Shown here: in pieces, positions 24,690-33,249 of the stretch
Position numbering within the stretch: position 1 is the stretch's first letter
Layout: every line of letters starts with the position of its first letter
NCBI GenBank assembly: GCA_031549885.1
Contig: JAVBPD010000089.1
Coordinates: 1 to 34,711, forward strand
DNA: 34,711 bases
Origin: WQUF01 sp031549885
GTDB lineage: Bacteria > Bacillota > Clostridia > Clostridiales > Clostridiaceae
Reading direction: 5' to 3'
Notes under the pieces: generated by a model
Seen by the model: only the letters and a program-made list of their open reading frames with translations
Told to the model about the DNA's origin: nothing
The model's database searches: none
Translations under genes and position numbers: made by a program

Positions 24690-26645
24690 TTATTTTATCT
24701 CAGTGAAGAACAGTTTATCAAATAAAATTTTGTTCCTTGCATTTGCTTCTTTTAATATTTTATCATAGGATATGATCTTAATGAAGGCATTAAGATTTCT
24801 GTGGAAAAGAGTGTATTCTAGCTTATCTTCAGAATGTTGAAAATCTCTATTTTCTATTATTTCAAGAAGCTCATAATTTAAATCACAAAGCATGTATACA
24901 TTTATTATTGCGTCATCTGTTAGCGTTATTATTCTACCTGATCTATCTAATTCTTTTTTATTTCTTAAATTAATGATGTATTTTTGTATTTCATCTATAG
25001 GATTTAAATTTGCGTAGTTTGTTCTCATTGGTTTATTAAAATACAGTATTGATAAACTTGAGTATGGTTTTTCATCTTCATCAATTAAGGATATAGGATT
25101 ATTGATTACAAGTAAATTTTCACTTTTATCTAAGCCTTTTTGCTTAGTATATGGATTACTGCAGTTTAAATAGGAATAGAAGGTTAATTTTTCATCAATA
25201 ATCCATAGGTTATGGTTATCATAAGTTATTTCATTAAATCTATTCTTCATCGGAAAAATAATTTTATGTACATATTCCTCTATTGGATAGTCTCCATCTT
25301 TATTAATCGTTAGAGCATTTTTAAACAATGTCAATATGATTTTTCTGTGCGCTATGTATTTTACTAATGATGATTTTAAAACTAAATTTTCTTTTTCTAA
25401 AAAATCATCGTATTCTTTTTTATATTCTGCAATTTTATCCATATCGCAGATATTTTTATTTAAAATTTTATCGCTTTTTTCCTTCATTTCTAAATTAAAA
25501 TCTTGAAATAATTTATATAAGCTTAATTCTAGCTTTTCGTCAGTTAAATCGTTAGAGAGCTCATTAAACCAATCTCTTTTATACTTAATTAATGGTTTAT
25601 ATTGAGGAGATTTTTCATTTATGTATTTATAAATCCTTTGCTCTTTGCTCGATGAAATGGGATCTATGTATTTTTTTAAGTAGGATTTAATGATTTTTAC
25701 CGTTTCATTTATTATGATCTCTTCAGAAATACCTTCTTCATCCATGTTAAAATCTGTCCTTGAATTATTTACATGTTTATCTAATATATTGCTGTATATG
25801 TATCCATGATAATAAAACTCTTCAACAGTTTCTGATTTAATTTTTGAAGATAAATCTTTTATATATTTTGATAATTCATAAGCTTTAACTTCTCTGTTAT
25901 TTGCACATATGCTAAGGAGATTGGCCTTTTCTTTTTTTGATGTTTCAATGCAATGAAGTATTTCAAAGTCGTTATCTTGTATTGAAAATTTAAAGATATT
26001 ATTGCTTAATTTTATGTTTTTATTAAACATTTCATTTAAGTTTACTACAGTTTCCCCATCTGATATGGTAACTGAAATGTTTTTTCTGTAAATAAAATAA
26101 GGCAAGCAATGCTCAATGATTCTTAAAGCTATTTCGTTAAGGTCACAAGGAAAATAATTTAAATATTCCTCCTTTGAATTTTCTAATAAAACTACAGTTT
26201 TAAATGTGCTTTCATTGCATTTATCATTTATTAGTTCATTTATGCAATTTTCGCTTAATAAATTAAATGTGAATACCCTCTTAAAAAAAGTTTTGTTTTC
26301 CATATAGCAGCTTTCAATTTTTACATTTTCAAAAGCCTTAAGCCATTTAAACCTTCCTACACCTTTGCAGCCTTTTAAGGATTTATAGCTTGAATATGCA
26401 GTGTTAAAGGATTTAAAGTTTGAGTTGTTAAATCCTATGCCATTATCTTCAATGATGATGTTTTTAACTGGATTTGATTCTATATCTTTATTTTTTTCTA
26501 GAGTTATTTTAATATATGAATTTGATTTATTGTCTAAATATTCAATGGATTGAAAAGAATTAATCACTGCTTCAAATAAAGGGAAAAGCGCATGAGATTT
26601 TGGTAAAGAAGTATTCTTTATTTTTCCAATTAAATCAACAAACAT
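24690..26645 (-). CDS. GHKL (Hsp90/MutL/histidine-kinase-type) ATPase, large accessory protein
   Basis: A 651-aa protein with an N-terminal GHKL ATPase: N-box FEAVINSFQSI (E25, N29), G1 box DNGIG (67-71) and G2 box GCKGVG (92-97), all intact. The middle is lysine-rich and helical. The C-terminal ~200 residues run from LWIIDEKLTFYSYL through a segment near 520-540 (NLLVINNPISLIDEDE, YFNKPMR) to NAFIKIISYDKILKEANARNKILFDKLFF. From memory, related ATP-binding proteins have EFKRP, a PD-(D/E)XK nuclease motif, where this one has YFNKP, so a nuclease domain may be present but inactive. Such proteins often lie in accessory or defence regions; a role here is inference. AAGGCGG precedes the ATG. No methylase or integrase nearby. 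Confidence 0.7.
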   Translation of the reverse strand: MFVDLIGKIKNTSLPKSHALFPLFEAVINSFQSIEYLDNKSNSYIKITLEKNKDIESNPVKNIIIEDNGIGFNNSNFKSFNTAYSSYKSLKGCKGVGRFKWLKAFENVKIESCYMENKTFFKRVFTFNLLSENCINELINDKCNESTFKTVVLLENSKEEYLNYFPCDLNEIALRIIEHCLPYFIYRKNISVTISDGETVVNLNEMFNKNIKLSNNIFKFSIQDNDFEILHCIETSKKEKANLLSICANNREVKAYELSKYIKDLSSKIKSETVEEFYYHGYIYSNILDKHVNNSRTDFNMDEEGISEEIIINETVKIIKSYLKKYIDPISSSKEQRIYKYINEKSPQYKPLIKYKRDWFNELSNDLTDEKLELSLYKLFQDFNLEMKEKSDKILNKNICDMDKIAEYKKEYDDFLEKENLVLKSSLVKYIAHRKIILTLFKNALTINKDGDYPIEEYVHKIIFPMKNRFNEITYDNHNLWIIDEKLTFYSYLNCSNPYTKQKGLDKSENLLVINNPISLIDEDEKPYSSLSILYFNKPMRTNYANLNPIDEIQKYIINLRNKKELDRSGRIITLTDDAIINVYMLCDLNYELLEIIENRDFQHSEDKLEYTLFHRNLNAFIKIISYDKILKEANARNKILFDKLFFTEIK

Positions 26646-26832
26646 TATTATACCGCCTTTTACAAAAAAATGTATTATTTTAATCTTATTTAATAAATAA
26701 TCCTATAATAATTTATTGTACTATAAATTTAAGATTATTTGTACATTTTTAGTATATAAAAATGGATGGTTGATACATAATGTGAGTTTATATTTATAAA
26801 ATTTATATTTTGTTGATTAATTTTTAAAAAAT
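26646..26832. other. AT-rich spacer between nrdJ and the GHKL gene
   Basis: Very AT-rich DNA that must hold the GHKL promoter. AATCTTA and TAAGATT occur as a 7-base inverted repeat around 26680-26735, with several TATAAT-like words, but none has a convincing -35. No coding sequence seen. Confidence 0.3.
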
Positions 26833-26862
26833 AAAGTTCCCAAGGAATATATTGGGAACTTT
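26821..26862 (-). terminator. Rho-independent terminator of nrdJ
   Basis: Eleven-base arms AAAGTTCCCAA (26833-26843) and TTGGGAACTTT (26852-26862), with a T-rich tract following on the minus strand. Confidence 0.85.
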
Positions 26863-26870
26863 AAGTTAAA

Positions 26871-29861
26871 TTATGAACATCCTGTTGTGGAACCGCAATC
26901 TAAACATACCATGCATGTTCCATTTTTAACCATTCTTGAAGATGAACATGTGGCACATGTTACACCATATAGTTTTTCTAAAGGTTTATCTGATGGCTCT
27001 TGTTTTATGTGAAGAGGGTGAGATTTTAATTCCATAAATCTTTCATCATCTTCTGGTTTTACCTGTACTCTGGTAAAGTCTCCTAATTCAATATCTATTA
27101 TTTTGCTAATTAAGTCTGAAATTGAAGTCACATATTTTATATATGGATGCTTTTGAACAAAACCATAAGGCTCATACTTTTGACCTCTTAGCATTTTTGA
27201 TATATCCTTAGCAGGTACATGGTATTGGAGCATCACTGAAATGGCTTTTGATAGGGAATTTAAAAGCCCTGTTATTATACTTCCCTCTCTATCTGTTGTA
27301 ATATATATTTCTGAAATTTCGTTATTATCTCGCCTGTTTACTGTAGTATAAATTTTAACATCTTCAATTTGAGCAGGATGCGTACGTCCATTTCTTATGC
27401 CTATAATCTTTTCTCTCTGAGATGCTGAGGATTTTTGTCTGTTTTCCTTTAAAAGCTTGGCATAATTTAAGAGAGTTTCATAAGTGAGGCTTTCAAGGTC
27501 TACATTCTTTGTGTCTGTTAATGAAGTGTTTAATGGCTGGGCTGCTTTTGAAGAATCCCTATAAACAGTTAATCCCTTTACCCCTAATTTCCATGCAGAA
27601 ATTACTATGTTTTCAATTTCTGAAATTGTAGCTTCCTTTGGAAGGTTTACTGTTTTAGAAATAGCCCCTGAAATCATAGGTGCTATTGCTGCCATCATAA
27701 GAACATGTCCCATTGGTTTAATGTATCTTTTGCCACTTCCGCATTTATTTGCTGTGTCAAAAATAGGGAGATGATCTTCTTTTAAATGGGGAGCTCCTTC
27801 TATTTTGCCATCTAATCCTTCGATGTATTCAATTATTTCATCTGATTCTTGTTTTGAATACCCTAATAATTTAAGGGTTTCAAATATTACTGGATTTGAA
27901 AGCATCATAGATCCTCCGCCAACTAGTTTTTTATAAACTATGTGGGAGAAAAATGGTTCTATAGATGTGGCGCTTGAATCCATTGCAAAGGAAATTGTTC
28001 CTGTAGGCGCTATTACTGAAACTTGAGCATTTCTAAACCCATATTTTTCACCGCTTAACAATGCATTTTTCCATGATCTCTCTAAAGCTAAAACTAAATA
28101 ATCTAAACCTTTTTCATTTAAAAAAGATCTGTTTGGAATATATGGAATATAGTCTAAACCTTCATATTTATTTATATCAAGGCCCTTTTCTAAAGCTTCC
28201 TTTGATTGCAGCAATATATTTGGGTCTACAACTCTTATGTGGTTTCTCATAACCTTAAGCATATAATCTTTATTTAAGCCATATTTTTCAAATGGTCCCA
28301 CTTTTTCAGCCATTAAAGATGAAATATAATAAGATTGGCCTGTTAAAATTCCAATTATTATTTGAGTTATTGCCCTTGCTTCTTCTGAATCATAAGGGTA
28401 TCCCATGGCAAGAAGAAGGGAAGCTAAATTTGATACTCCAAGGCCAGTTGCTCTAAAGTTATAGGTTTTTCTTGCAATTTCAATAGTGGGGAATTGACCA
28501 TGGAATATGGATGCTTCTAATATTAATTGTGTAAGTGAAACTACGTGCAAGAAACCTTCTATGTCAAATTCTTTTTTGTTAGTATTGTAAAATTTATATA
28601 AATTTATTGATGCTAAATTGCAGGATGTGTCATCTAAAAATGCGTATTCACCACATGGGTTTGTTGAATTTATTTGGTTATGCTTTGCATATGGGTTGCC
28701 ATCTTCTCCTGCAGGGCAAGTGTGCCAAGCATTGAAGGTGTCCTTAAAAAGGGGAGCAGGATCAGCACAAACCCAAGCGCTTTTAATAAAACTATCCCAA
28801 ATTTCTTTTACCTTTATTTCTCTATTTAATGAAGAATCAACTCTTCCCTTTAATGAAATTGTAGTATCAGGATTGCTAGTTAAATCTAAAACCTTTTTCA
28901 TAAAGTCGTTTGAAAATCTAACTGAATTATTTGAATTTTGACCAGATACTGTTTCATATGCTTCTCCATTTAAATCAGCATCGTAGCCCATTTTAGAGAG
29001 AGCCCTGACTTTTTCTTCTTCTTTAGATTTCCAAGTTATAAATTTTAAAATTTCAGGGTGATTTTCATCAAGGCAAACCATTTTAGCAGCTCTTCTTGTG
29101 GTGCCACCTGATTTTATAGCTCCTGCATTTCTATCTAAAGCCTTTAAAAAGCTCATAAGGCCTGAAGAATATCCGCCACCTGATAATTTTTCACCTTCAG
29201 CTCTTATGCATGAAAAATTAGTGCCTGTACCTGATCCACCTTTAAATAATTTTGTCTCTGTAACAAAGTGGTCTGTAATTGAATTTGGGCCTAGCAGTTT
29301 ATCTTCAATTGAAAGTATAAAGCAAGCAGAGCTTTGAGTTCTTGAATAATTGTCTTTGGATAAAACTACTTCTTTTTTTTCTTCGTCAAAATAGTAATTT
29401 CCTTGTGGCTCACCAGCTATGTCGTAAGCTAGTTTAAGTCCTGTATTAAACCATTGAGGGGAATTTGGGGCGTACATTTGGTTTATTAAAGCAAAGACCA
29501 TTTCATCATAAAAAATGTTTGACTCTTCCCCTCTTTCTAATAAACCTTCATCTATTAGAGCTTCCATCCAAAAGCTCACCATTCTGTGAGCAACTTGCTT
29601 TAAAGAGTATTCATGCTCTATTTCATTATCCTTTATTCCAGCTTTTCTAAAATATTTTGAAGCTATTATATCGCATGCATTCTGAGAGTAGTTTTCTGGA
29701 AATTCTAAATTCCTCATCTCAGTAATTATTTCAGAAGTTTTATAATTTTTTAAAATCACGTCTACTTTTTTCCAGTTGAACAAATCGTAAACAGTTAAAT
29801 TTTTACCATCATCGAGAATCTTCGTATAATATCTTTTAATATAGCTATGTATCTTTTCCAA
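26871..29861 (-). CDS. nrdJ: Vitamin B12-dependent (class II) ribonucleotide reductase
   Basis: A 996-aa enzyme that makes deoxyribonucleotides using adenosylcobalamin. It shows NSPQWFNTG, SSACFILSIED, GGSGTGTNFSCIRAEGE and STNPCGEYAFLDDTSCNLASINL, which includes the thiyl-radical N-P-C-G-E motif, and then the PTGTISFAMD block. The C-terminal tail has the redox/metal cysteine pattern CATC and CMVCLDCG. It starts at TTG: AAGGCGG precedes it and a TAG in frame lies directly before, so no longer form is possible. Length is in the family range. It is a single gene with its own promoter, a leader hairpin and a terminator. No cobalamin riboswitch or NrdR box was recognised. Confidence 0.95.
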   Translation of the reverse strand: MEKIHSYIKRYYTKILDDGKNLTVYDLFNWKKVDVILKNYKTSEIITEMRNLEFPENYSQNACDIIASKYFRKAGIKDNEIEHEYSLKQVAHRMVSFWMEALIDEGLLERGEESNIFYDEMVFALINQMYAPNSPQWFNTGLKLAYDIAGEPQGNYYFDEEKKEVVLSKDNYSRTQSSACFILSIEDKLLGPNSITDHFVTETKLFKGGSGTGTNFSCIRAEGEKLSGGGYSSGLMSFLKALDRNAGAIKSGGTTRRAAKMVCLDENHPEILKFITWKSKEEEKVRALSKMGYDADLNGEAYETVSGQNSNNSVRFSNDFMKKVLDLTSNPDTTISLKGRVDSSLNREIKVKEIWDSFIKSAWVCADPAPLFKDTFNAWHTCPAGEDGNPYAKHNQINSTNPCGEYAFLDDTSCNLASINLYKFYNTNKKEFDIEGFLHVVSLTQLILEASIFHGQFPTIEIARKTYNFRATGLGVSNLASLLLAMGYPYDSEEARAITQIIIGILTGQSYYISSLMAEKVGPFEKYGLNKDYMLKVMRNHIRVVDPNILLQSKEALEKGLDINKYEGLDYIPYIPNRSFLNEKGLDYLVLALERSWKNALLSGEKYGFRNAQVSVIAPTGTISFAMDSSATSIEPFFSHIVYKKLVGGGSMMLSNPVIFETLKLLGYSKQESDEIIEYIEGLDGKIEGAPHLKEDHLPIFDTANKCGSGKRYIKPMGHVLMMAAIAPMISGAISKTVNLPKEATISEIENIVISAWKLGVKGLTVYRDSSKAAQPLNTSLTDTKNVDLESLTYETLLNYAKLLKENRQKSSASQREKIIGIRNGRTHPAQIEDVKIYTTVNRRDNNEISEIYITTDREGSIITGLLNSLSKAISVMLQYHVPAKDISKMLRGQKYEPYGFVQKHPYIKYVTSISDLISKIIDIELGDFTRVQVKPEDDERFMELKSHPLHIKQEPSDKPLEKLYGVTCATCSSSRMVKNGTCMVCLDCGSTTGCS

Positions 29862-29885
29862 CTATGCACCGCCTTAGAGAAATAA

Positions 29886-29911
29886 AAAGTCTCATTAAAA
29901 AAAGAGACTTT
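29886..29911 (-). promoter_or_regulatory. Hairpin in the nrdJ leader, possible attenuator
   Basis: Eight-base arms AAAGTCTC (29886-29893) and GAGACTTT (29904-29911) with a 10-base loop. On the minus strand a T-rich tract follows. It begins about 10 bases after the predicted transcription start. Confidence 0.5.
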
Positions 29912-29920
29912 GTCAAAATT

Positions 29921-29949
29921 ATTATACTATTTTTAAATTTTTATTTCAA
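29921..29949 (-). promoter_or_regulatory. Predicted nrdJ promoter
   Basis: On the minus strand TTGAAA (29949-29944), exactly 17 bases, TATAAT (29926-29921). One of the best sigma-A-type matches in the window. Confidence 0.65.
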
Positions 29950-29976
29950 GCAAAGAGCTACCCGATGTGAATTATA

Positions 29977-29985
29977 TGATATAAT
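29977..29985 (+). promoter_or_regulatory. Extended -10 promoter of the carbonic-anhydrase-like gene
   Basis: TGA followed by TATAAT (29980-29985), an extended -10; no good -35 at the normal distance. It is placed about 37 bases before the ATG, in the divergent region shared with nrdJ. Confidence 0.5.
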
Positions 29986-30021
29986 CTAGATGAGATTTTT
30001 GTTTATTAGAGGTGAAATGGA

Positions 30022-30537
30022 ATGATAAAGAAATATAAGGAGTTTTATCCTAAAATTCATGATAGTGCTTTTATTGCAGATGGTGCTCTTGTAATGGGGA
30101 ATGTTACTCTTGAAGAAGGCGTATCTGTTTGGTATAATGCTGTGCTTAGAGGCGATGAAGATTCTATATATATTGGAAAAAATACAAATATACAAGACAA
30201 TTCAACTATTCATATAGATATAGGTTTGCCACTTAAAATTGGAGAAAATGTTACAGTTGGGCACAATGCTATAGTTCATAGCTGCACCATAGGTAATAAT
30301 TCATTAATTGGAATGGGAAGCATTGTATTAGATGGGTCTAAAATTGGAAATAATTCTATTGTAGCAGCAGGGGCTTTAATACCTCCAAATAAAGTATATC
30401 CCGATGGAGTTATGATAATGGGGTCACCTGGTAAAGCAGTAAGGGAGCTTACAGAGGAAGAGAAAAGCAATATTTTAAGGAATGCTAATATTTATGTAGA
30501 ACTTGCTAAAGAGCACAAAGAGGGGGATATGGCTTGA
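30022..30537 (+). CDS. Gamma-carbonic-anhydrase-like hexapeptide-repeat protein
   Basis: A 171-aa left-handed beta-helix protein of the YrdA/gamma-carbonic anhydrase family. Repeats of the [LIV]-G-x4 type run through residues 15-125. Zinc-ligand candidates are H64 (STIH), H81 and H86 (GHNAIVH), and R43, D45 and Q58 are kept, so a metal site looks intact. Such proteins form trimers; many do not show clear carbonic anhydrase activity. AGAGGTG lies 8 bases before the ATG. Its stop overlaps the TTG start of the next gene. Confidence 0.9.
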   Translation: MIKKYKEFYPKIHDSAFIADGALVMGNVTLEEGVSVWYNAVLRGDEDSIYIGKNTNIQDNSTIHIDIGLPLKIGENVTVGHNAIVHSCTIGNNSLIGMGSIVLDGSKIGNNSIVAAGALIPPNKVYPDGVMIMGSPGKAVRELTEEEKSNILRNANIYVELAKEHKEGDMA

Positions 30538-31346
30538 ATTTTCTCGATAAATTGCAAAGAAAATTTGGCAAATATGCTATTAGCAATATAATAACTTATT
30601 TACTATATATTTCAGTAGTTTTTTTTGCGCTAATGCTTATTAGTCCAGGGGCATTTAATTATTTATACCTTGACTTTAACAAGGTATTTTCAGGTGAAGT
30701 ATGGAGGATAATTACATTTATCTTTCTTGCAATAGTGCCATCGGGAAATATAATAATGGATATATTGTATGCTGTCATTGGATTTATGTTTATGCAATAT
30801 ATTGGTGGAAGCCTTGAAAGCATTTGGGGAGCTTTTAAAACCAATGTTTATATTTTTATTAGCATATTTTTAGCTCTAATTATTTCGCTTTTATTTAGAA
30901 TACCCATACTTGGCAGCTTTTTTATATTTGACTCTTTGTTTTTAGCATTTGCTTATGAGTTTCCAAACAATGAAATTAGAATGTATTTTTTAATACCTAT
31001 AAAAATTAAATACTTAGCATATATAAGGGTTGCCTTTATGGTCTATACTTTAATAGTGGGCTCTGTTGCAAATAAGATGATGATACTTCTTACTGTAATG
31101 GCATTTTTAATTTTTTATTCTGGAGAAATAGTTTATAGAATAAAAAATAGAAGCGTTAGCACTATTAAAAAAGCAAGCTACCAAAAGAAAACTACAATTG
31201 CGAAAAAAGATACCATGCATAAATGTGAAATATGTAAAATCACTGAAAAAGATGATCCAAATATGGAATTTAGATATTGTTCAAAATGCAATGGAAACCA
31301 CGAATATTGCTCAAATCATTTATTTACACACACACATATTAAATAG
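30534..31346 (+). CDS. Rhomboid-like membrane protein with C-terminal Cys/His domain
   Basis: A 270-aa protein with about six membrane segments in residues 15-200. The layout, with GEVWRIITFIFL near the second segment, resembles the rhomboid/Derlin fold. I see no GxS catalytic serine, so it is probably not a protease. Residues ~228-270 hold a Cys/His cluster: CEIC, YCSKC, YCSNHLFTHTH, likely a zinc-binding domain in the cytoplasm. It starts at TTG overlapping the stop of the upstream gene (TTGA), with GAGGGGG ahead, showing translational coupling. Function unknown. Confidence 0.75.
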   Translation: MNFLDKLQRKFGKYAISNIITYLLYISVVFFALMLISPGAFNYLYLDFNKVFSGEVWRIITFIFLAIVPSGNIIMDILYAVIGFMFMQYIGGSLESIWGAFKTNVYIFISIFLALIISLLFRIPILGSFFIFDSLFLAFAYEFPNNEIRMYFLIPIKIKYLAYIRVAFMVYTLIVGSVANKMMILLTVMAFLIFYSGEIVYRIKNRSVSTIKKASYQKKTTIAKKDTMHKCEICKITEKDDPNMEFRYCSKCNGNHEYCSNHLFTHTHIK

Positions 31347-31357
31347 AGGTGAATTTT

Positions 31358-32185
31358 ATGCAGACAGGAAAGATAAATAAATTAAAAGTAGAAAGAAGCG
31401 TTTCCATTGGATATTATTTGGAAAATGATATACTTCTTCCTACGGGAAACATTGTAGGAGAGATTTTAGTTGGAAATGAAATAGATGTTTTTATCTATAG
31501 AGACTCTAAAGACAGGCTAATTGCAACTATGAAAACCCCTCTTGCAATGGTAGGAGATTTAAAAAGATTAAAGGTAAAGGATATGTCTAAAATAGGCGCA
31601 TTTATAGACATAGGCCTTGAAAGGGATGTGCTCTGCCCATTTAAAGAAATTGGATACAATTTATATGAAGGAATAGAGTTTTTATTTTACATATATTTAG
31701 ATAAATCAGATAGGCTATGCGCTACAACAAAGATAAATAAGTATCTTTTACCTCCAGATGATTTAAAGGTTTCCTCAGAATACGATGCTTATATTTATGA
31801 TGTACATCCTAATGGAAATATTTTATGTGCAATTTTAGATAAATATAAAGGCATAATTTTAAAAAATGAAGTGTTTGGGGAATTGAAACAAGGCACTAAT
31901 GCAAAGGTAACAGTTACAAAAATACATGAAGGTGAAATAGCTCTCCTTTCTATGAGAAAAAAAGGCAAAGATGAGAGAATGGAACTTCAAGATGTAATAC
32001 TTGAATATTTAAAAAATAACAATGGCACAATGGAGCTAAACGATAAAAGCTCCCCTGAGGATATAAAGAAAGTGTTTAATACAAGCAAGAATTACTTTAA
32101 AAATGCTTTAGGAGGGCTTATGAAAAAGGGCTTAATTGTTCAAGATGAAAGTGGCTGTAAATTAATTAAAGGAAAGAAGGGTTAA
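31358..32185 (+). CDS. cvfB: CvfB-family S1-like RNA-binding protein
   Basis: A 275-aa protein. N-terminal repeated S1-like beta barrels include VERSVSIGYYLENDILLP, VKDMSKIGAFIDIGLERDVLCPF and VSSEYDAYIYDVHPNGNILC. A C-terminal winged helix (residues ~210-275) contains ILEYLKNNNGTMELNDKSS and FKNALGGLMKKGLI. This is the CvfB/YitL architecture, linked to RNA binding and virulence-factor control in staphylococci. I chose the ATG at 31358, 7 bases after AGAGGTG; the in-frame GTG at 31349 is part of that Shine-Dalgarno. Next to the rhomboid-like gene, likely one operon. Confidence 0.85.
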   Translation: MQTGKINKLKVERSVSIGYYLENDILLPTGNIVGEILVGNEIDVFIYRDSKDRLIATMKTPLAMVGDLKRLKVKDMSKIGAFIDIGLERDVLCPFKEIGYNLYEGIEFLFYIYLDKSDRLCATTKINKYLLPPDDLKVSSEYDAYIYDVHPNGNILCAILDKYKGIILKNEVFGELKQGTNAKVTVTKIHEGEIALLSMRKKGKDERMELQDVILEYLKNNNGTMELNDKSSPEDIKKVFNTSKNYFKNALGGLMKKGLIVQDESGCKLIKGKKG

Positions 32186-32188
32186 TTG

Positions 32189-32683
32189 ATGTTTAAATTG
32201 CCAGCTCTTGAAAAGATGACCAGGGAACAAAGATATGATTATATGATTTTATCTCTTAAAAATCAAATTGAAATTGAACAAGATGAGCTTGCTGTACTTG
32301 CAAATTCTGCAGCTCTTTTAGAGGTTTTTTTAGAGAGAATTAATTGGGCAGGTTATTATTTGTTAAAAGACGGAATGCTTGTCCTTGGACCTTTTCAAGG
32401 ATTGCCAGCTTGCACAAGAATTGAAATGGGCAAGGGCATTGTTGGAAAATGCGCTGAAAATAAAGAATCTATTTTAGTGCCTGACGTTTACGCATTTGAA
32501 GGCCATATTTTTTGTGATGCAAATTCAAGATCTGAAATATGCATACCTATTTTTCAAGGAGAGCAATTATATGGTATTTTAGACATTGATAGCCCCGAAG
32601 AAGATAGGTTTGACGACATAGATGAAAAATATTTAAAAAAATTTATTAAAATATTAGAGGATAACTTATTAGATTTAAAATAA
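32189..32683 (+). CDS. msrC: Free methionine-(R)-sulfoxide reductase (GAF domain)
   Basis: A 164-aa single GAF-domain protein. INWAGYYLL, GPFQGLPACTRI (C75), GKGIVGKCAE (C88) and IFCDANSRSEICIP (C109) match fRMsr, which reduces free methionine sulfoxide; C109 is the expected catalytic cysteine. A TTG at 32186 directly follows the cvfB stop, but the ATG at 32189 lies 7 bases from GAAGGG and is the better start. Co-translated with cvfB. Confidence 0.88.
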   Translation: MFKLPALEKMTREQRYDYMILSLKNQIEIEQDELAVLANSAALLEVFLERINWAGYYLLKDGMLVLGPFQGLPACTRIEMGKGIVGKCAENKESILVPDVYAFEGHIFCDANSRSEICIPIFQGEQLYGILDIDSPEEDRFDDIDEKYLKKFIKILEDNLLDLK

Positions 32684-32706
32684 ACGTGTGGGGATGAGGT
32701 ATTATT

Positions 32707-33177
32707 ATGAAAAAATTTATTGCTTATTTATTAATGGCTTTATGCATCATGGCATTATTTGCTTCTTGCAATAGCAGCGCAGAAACGGATATATATAATA
32801 ATGATTCGGAAATTGCAAAAGATGGTGATAATTTTGGCATAGTAGAATATGGCAGTGGAGAAGTAGATTCTGGAAATAATTTTTTGTTAACTGGATTTAA
32901 TGGCATAAAGAACATATACTCTTTAAAGGCAAAAGCAGACAGCACTGTTAGCGTGGATTATGATTTAAAGACTGAAAGCGGCAAATTTAAATACGTATAT
33001 GTAGATGCTAATAAGTCCATTAAAGTCATTGTTGAAAAAAATGGTTCTGGCAACCTTACTTTAACTGTGCCTAAAGGCGATAGCATAATTAAAATCGTTG
33101 GAGCAGGCGCCAATGTGGATTTAACTACAGATGTGAAAAATTCAGATGGAAATGTGGAAATTGAATATATTAATTAA
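32707..33177 (+). CDS. Small secreted lipoprotein
   Basis: A 156-aa protein with a signal peptide and lipobox LFASC (Cys21). The mature part is acidic at first, then a beta-rich domain with alternating polar and hydrophobic residues (VSVDYDLKTESGKFKYVYVD, NLTLTVPKGDSIIKIVG), like a small beta-sandwich. No enzyme motif is seen. GGGATGAGGT precedes the ATG. It ends the operon that starts at 30022, before a strong terminator. Confidence 0.75.
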   Translation: MKKFIAYLLMALCIMALFASCNSSAETDIYNNDSEIAKDGDNFGIVEYGSGEVDSGNNFLLTGFNGIKNIYSLKAKADSTVSVDYDLKTESGKFKYVYVDANKSIKVIVEKNGSGNLTLTVPKGDSIIKIVGAGANVDLTTDVKNSDGNVEIEYIN

Positions 33178-33183
33178 ATATTT

Positions 33184-33239
33184 AAAAAAAGCTGCAAAAC
33201 TAATAGAATTAATTTTGCAGCTTTTTTTTATAATAAAAT
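33184..33239 (+). terminator. Rho-independent terminator, probably bidirectional
   Basis: Arms AGCTGCAAAA (33190-33199) and TTTTGCAGCT (33223-33232) flanked by A and T runs. It ends the lipoprotein gene and, on the minus strand, the DUF2922 gene. Confidence 0.85.
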
Positions 33240-33249
33240 TAGGCCAGTT

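Noticed and set aside
26646..26870. Inverted repeat AATCTTA/TAAGATT as an operator
   Set aside because: A 7-base repeat about 40 bases apart is expected by chance in DNA this AT-rich; kept only as a note.
29862..30021. Cobalamin riboswitch before nrdJ
   Set aside because: The leader from promoter to start is only about 60 bases, far too short, and no B12-box-like sequence was seen.
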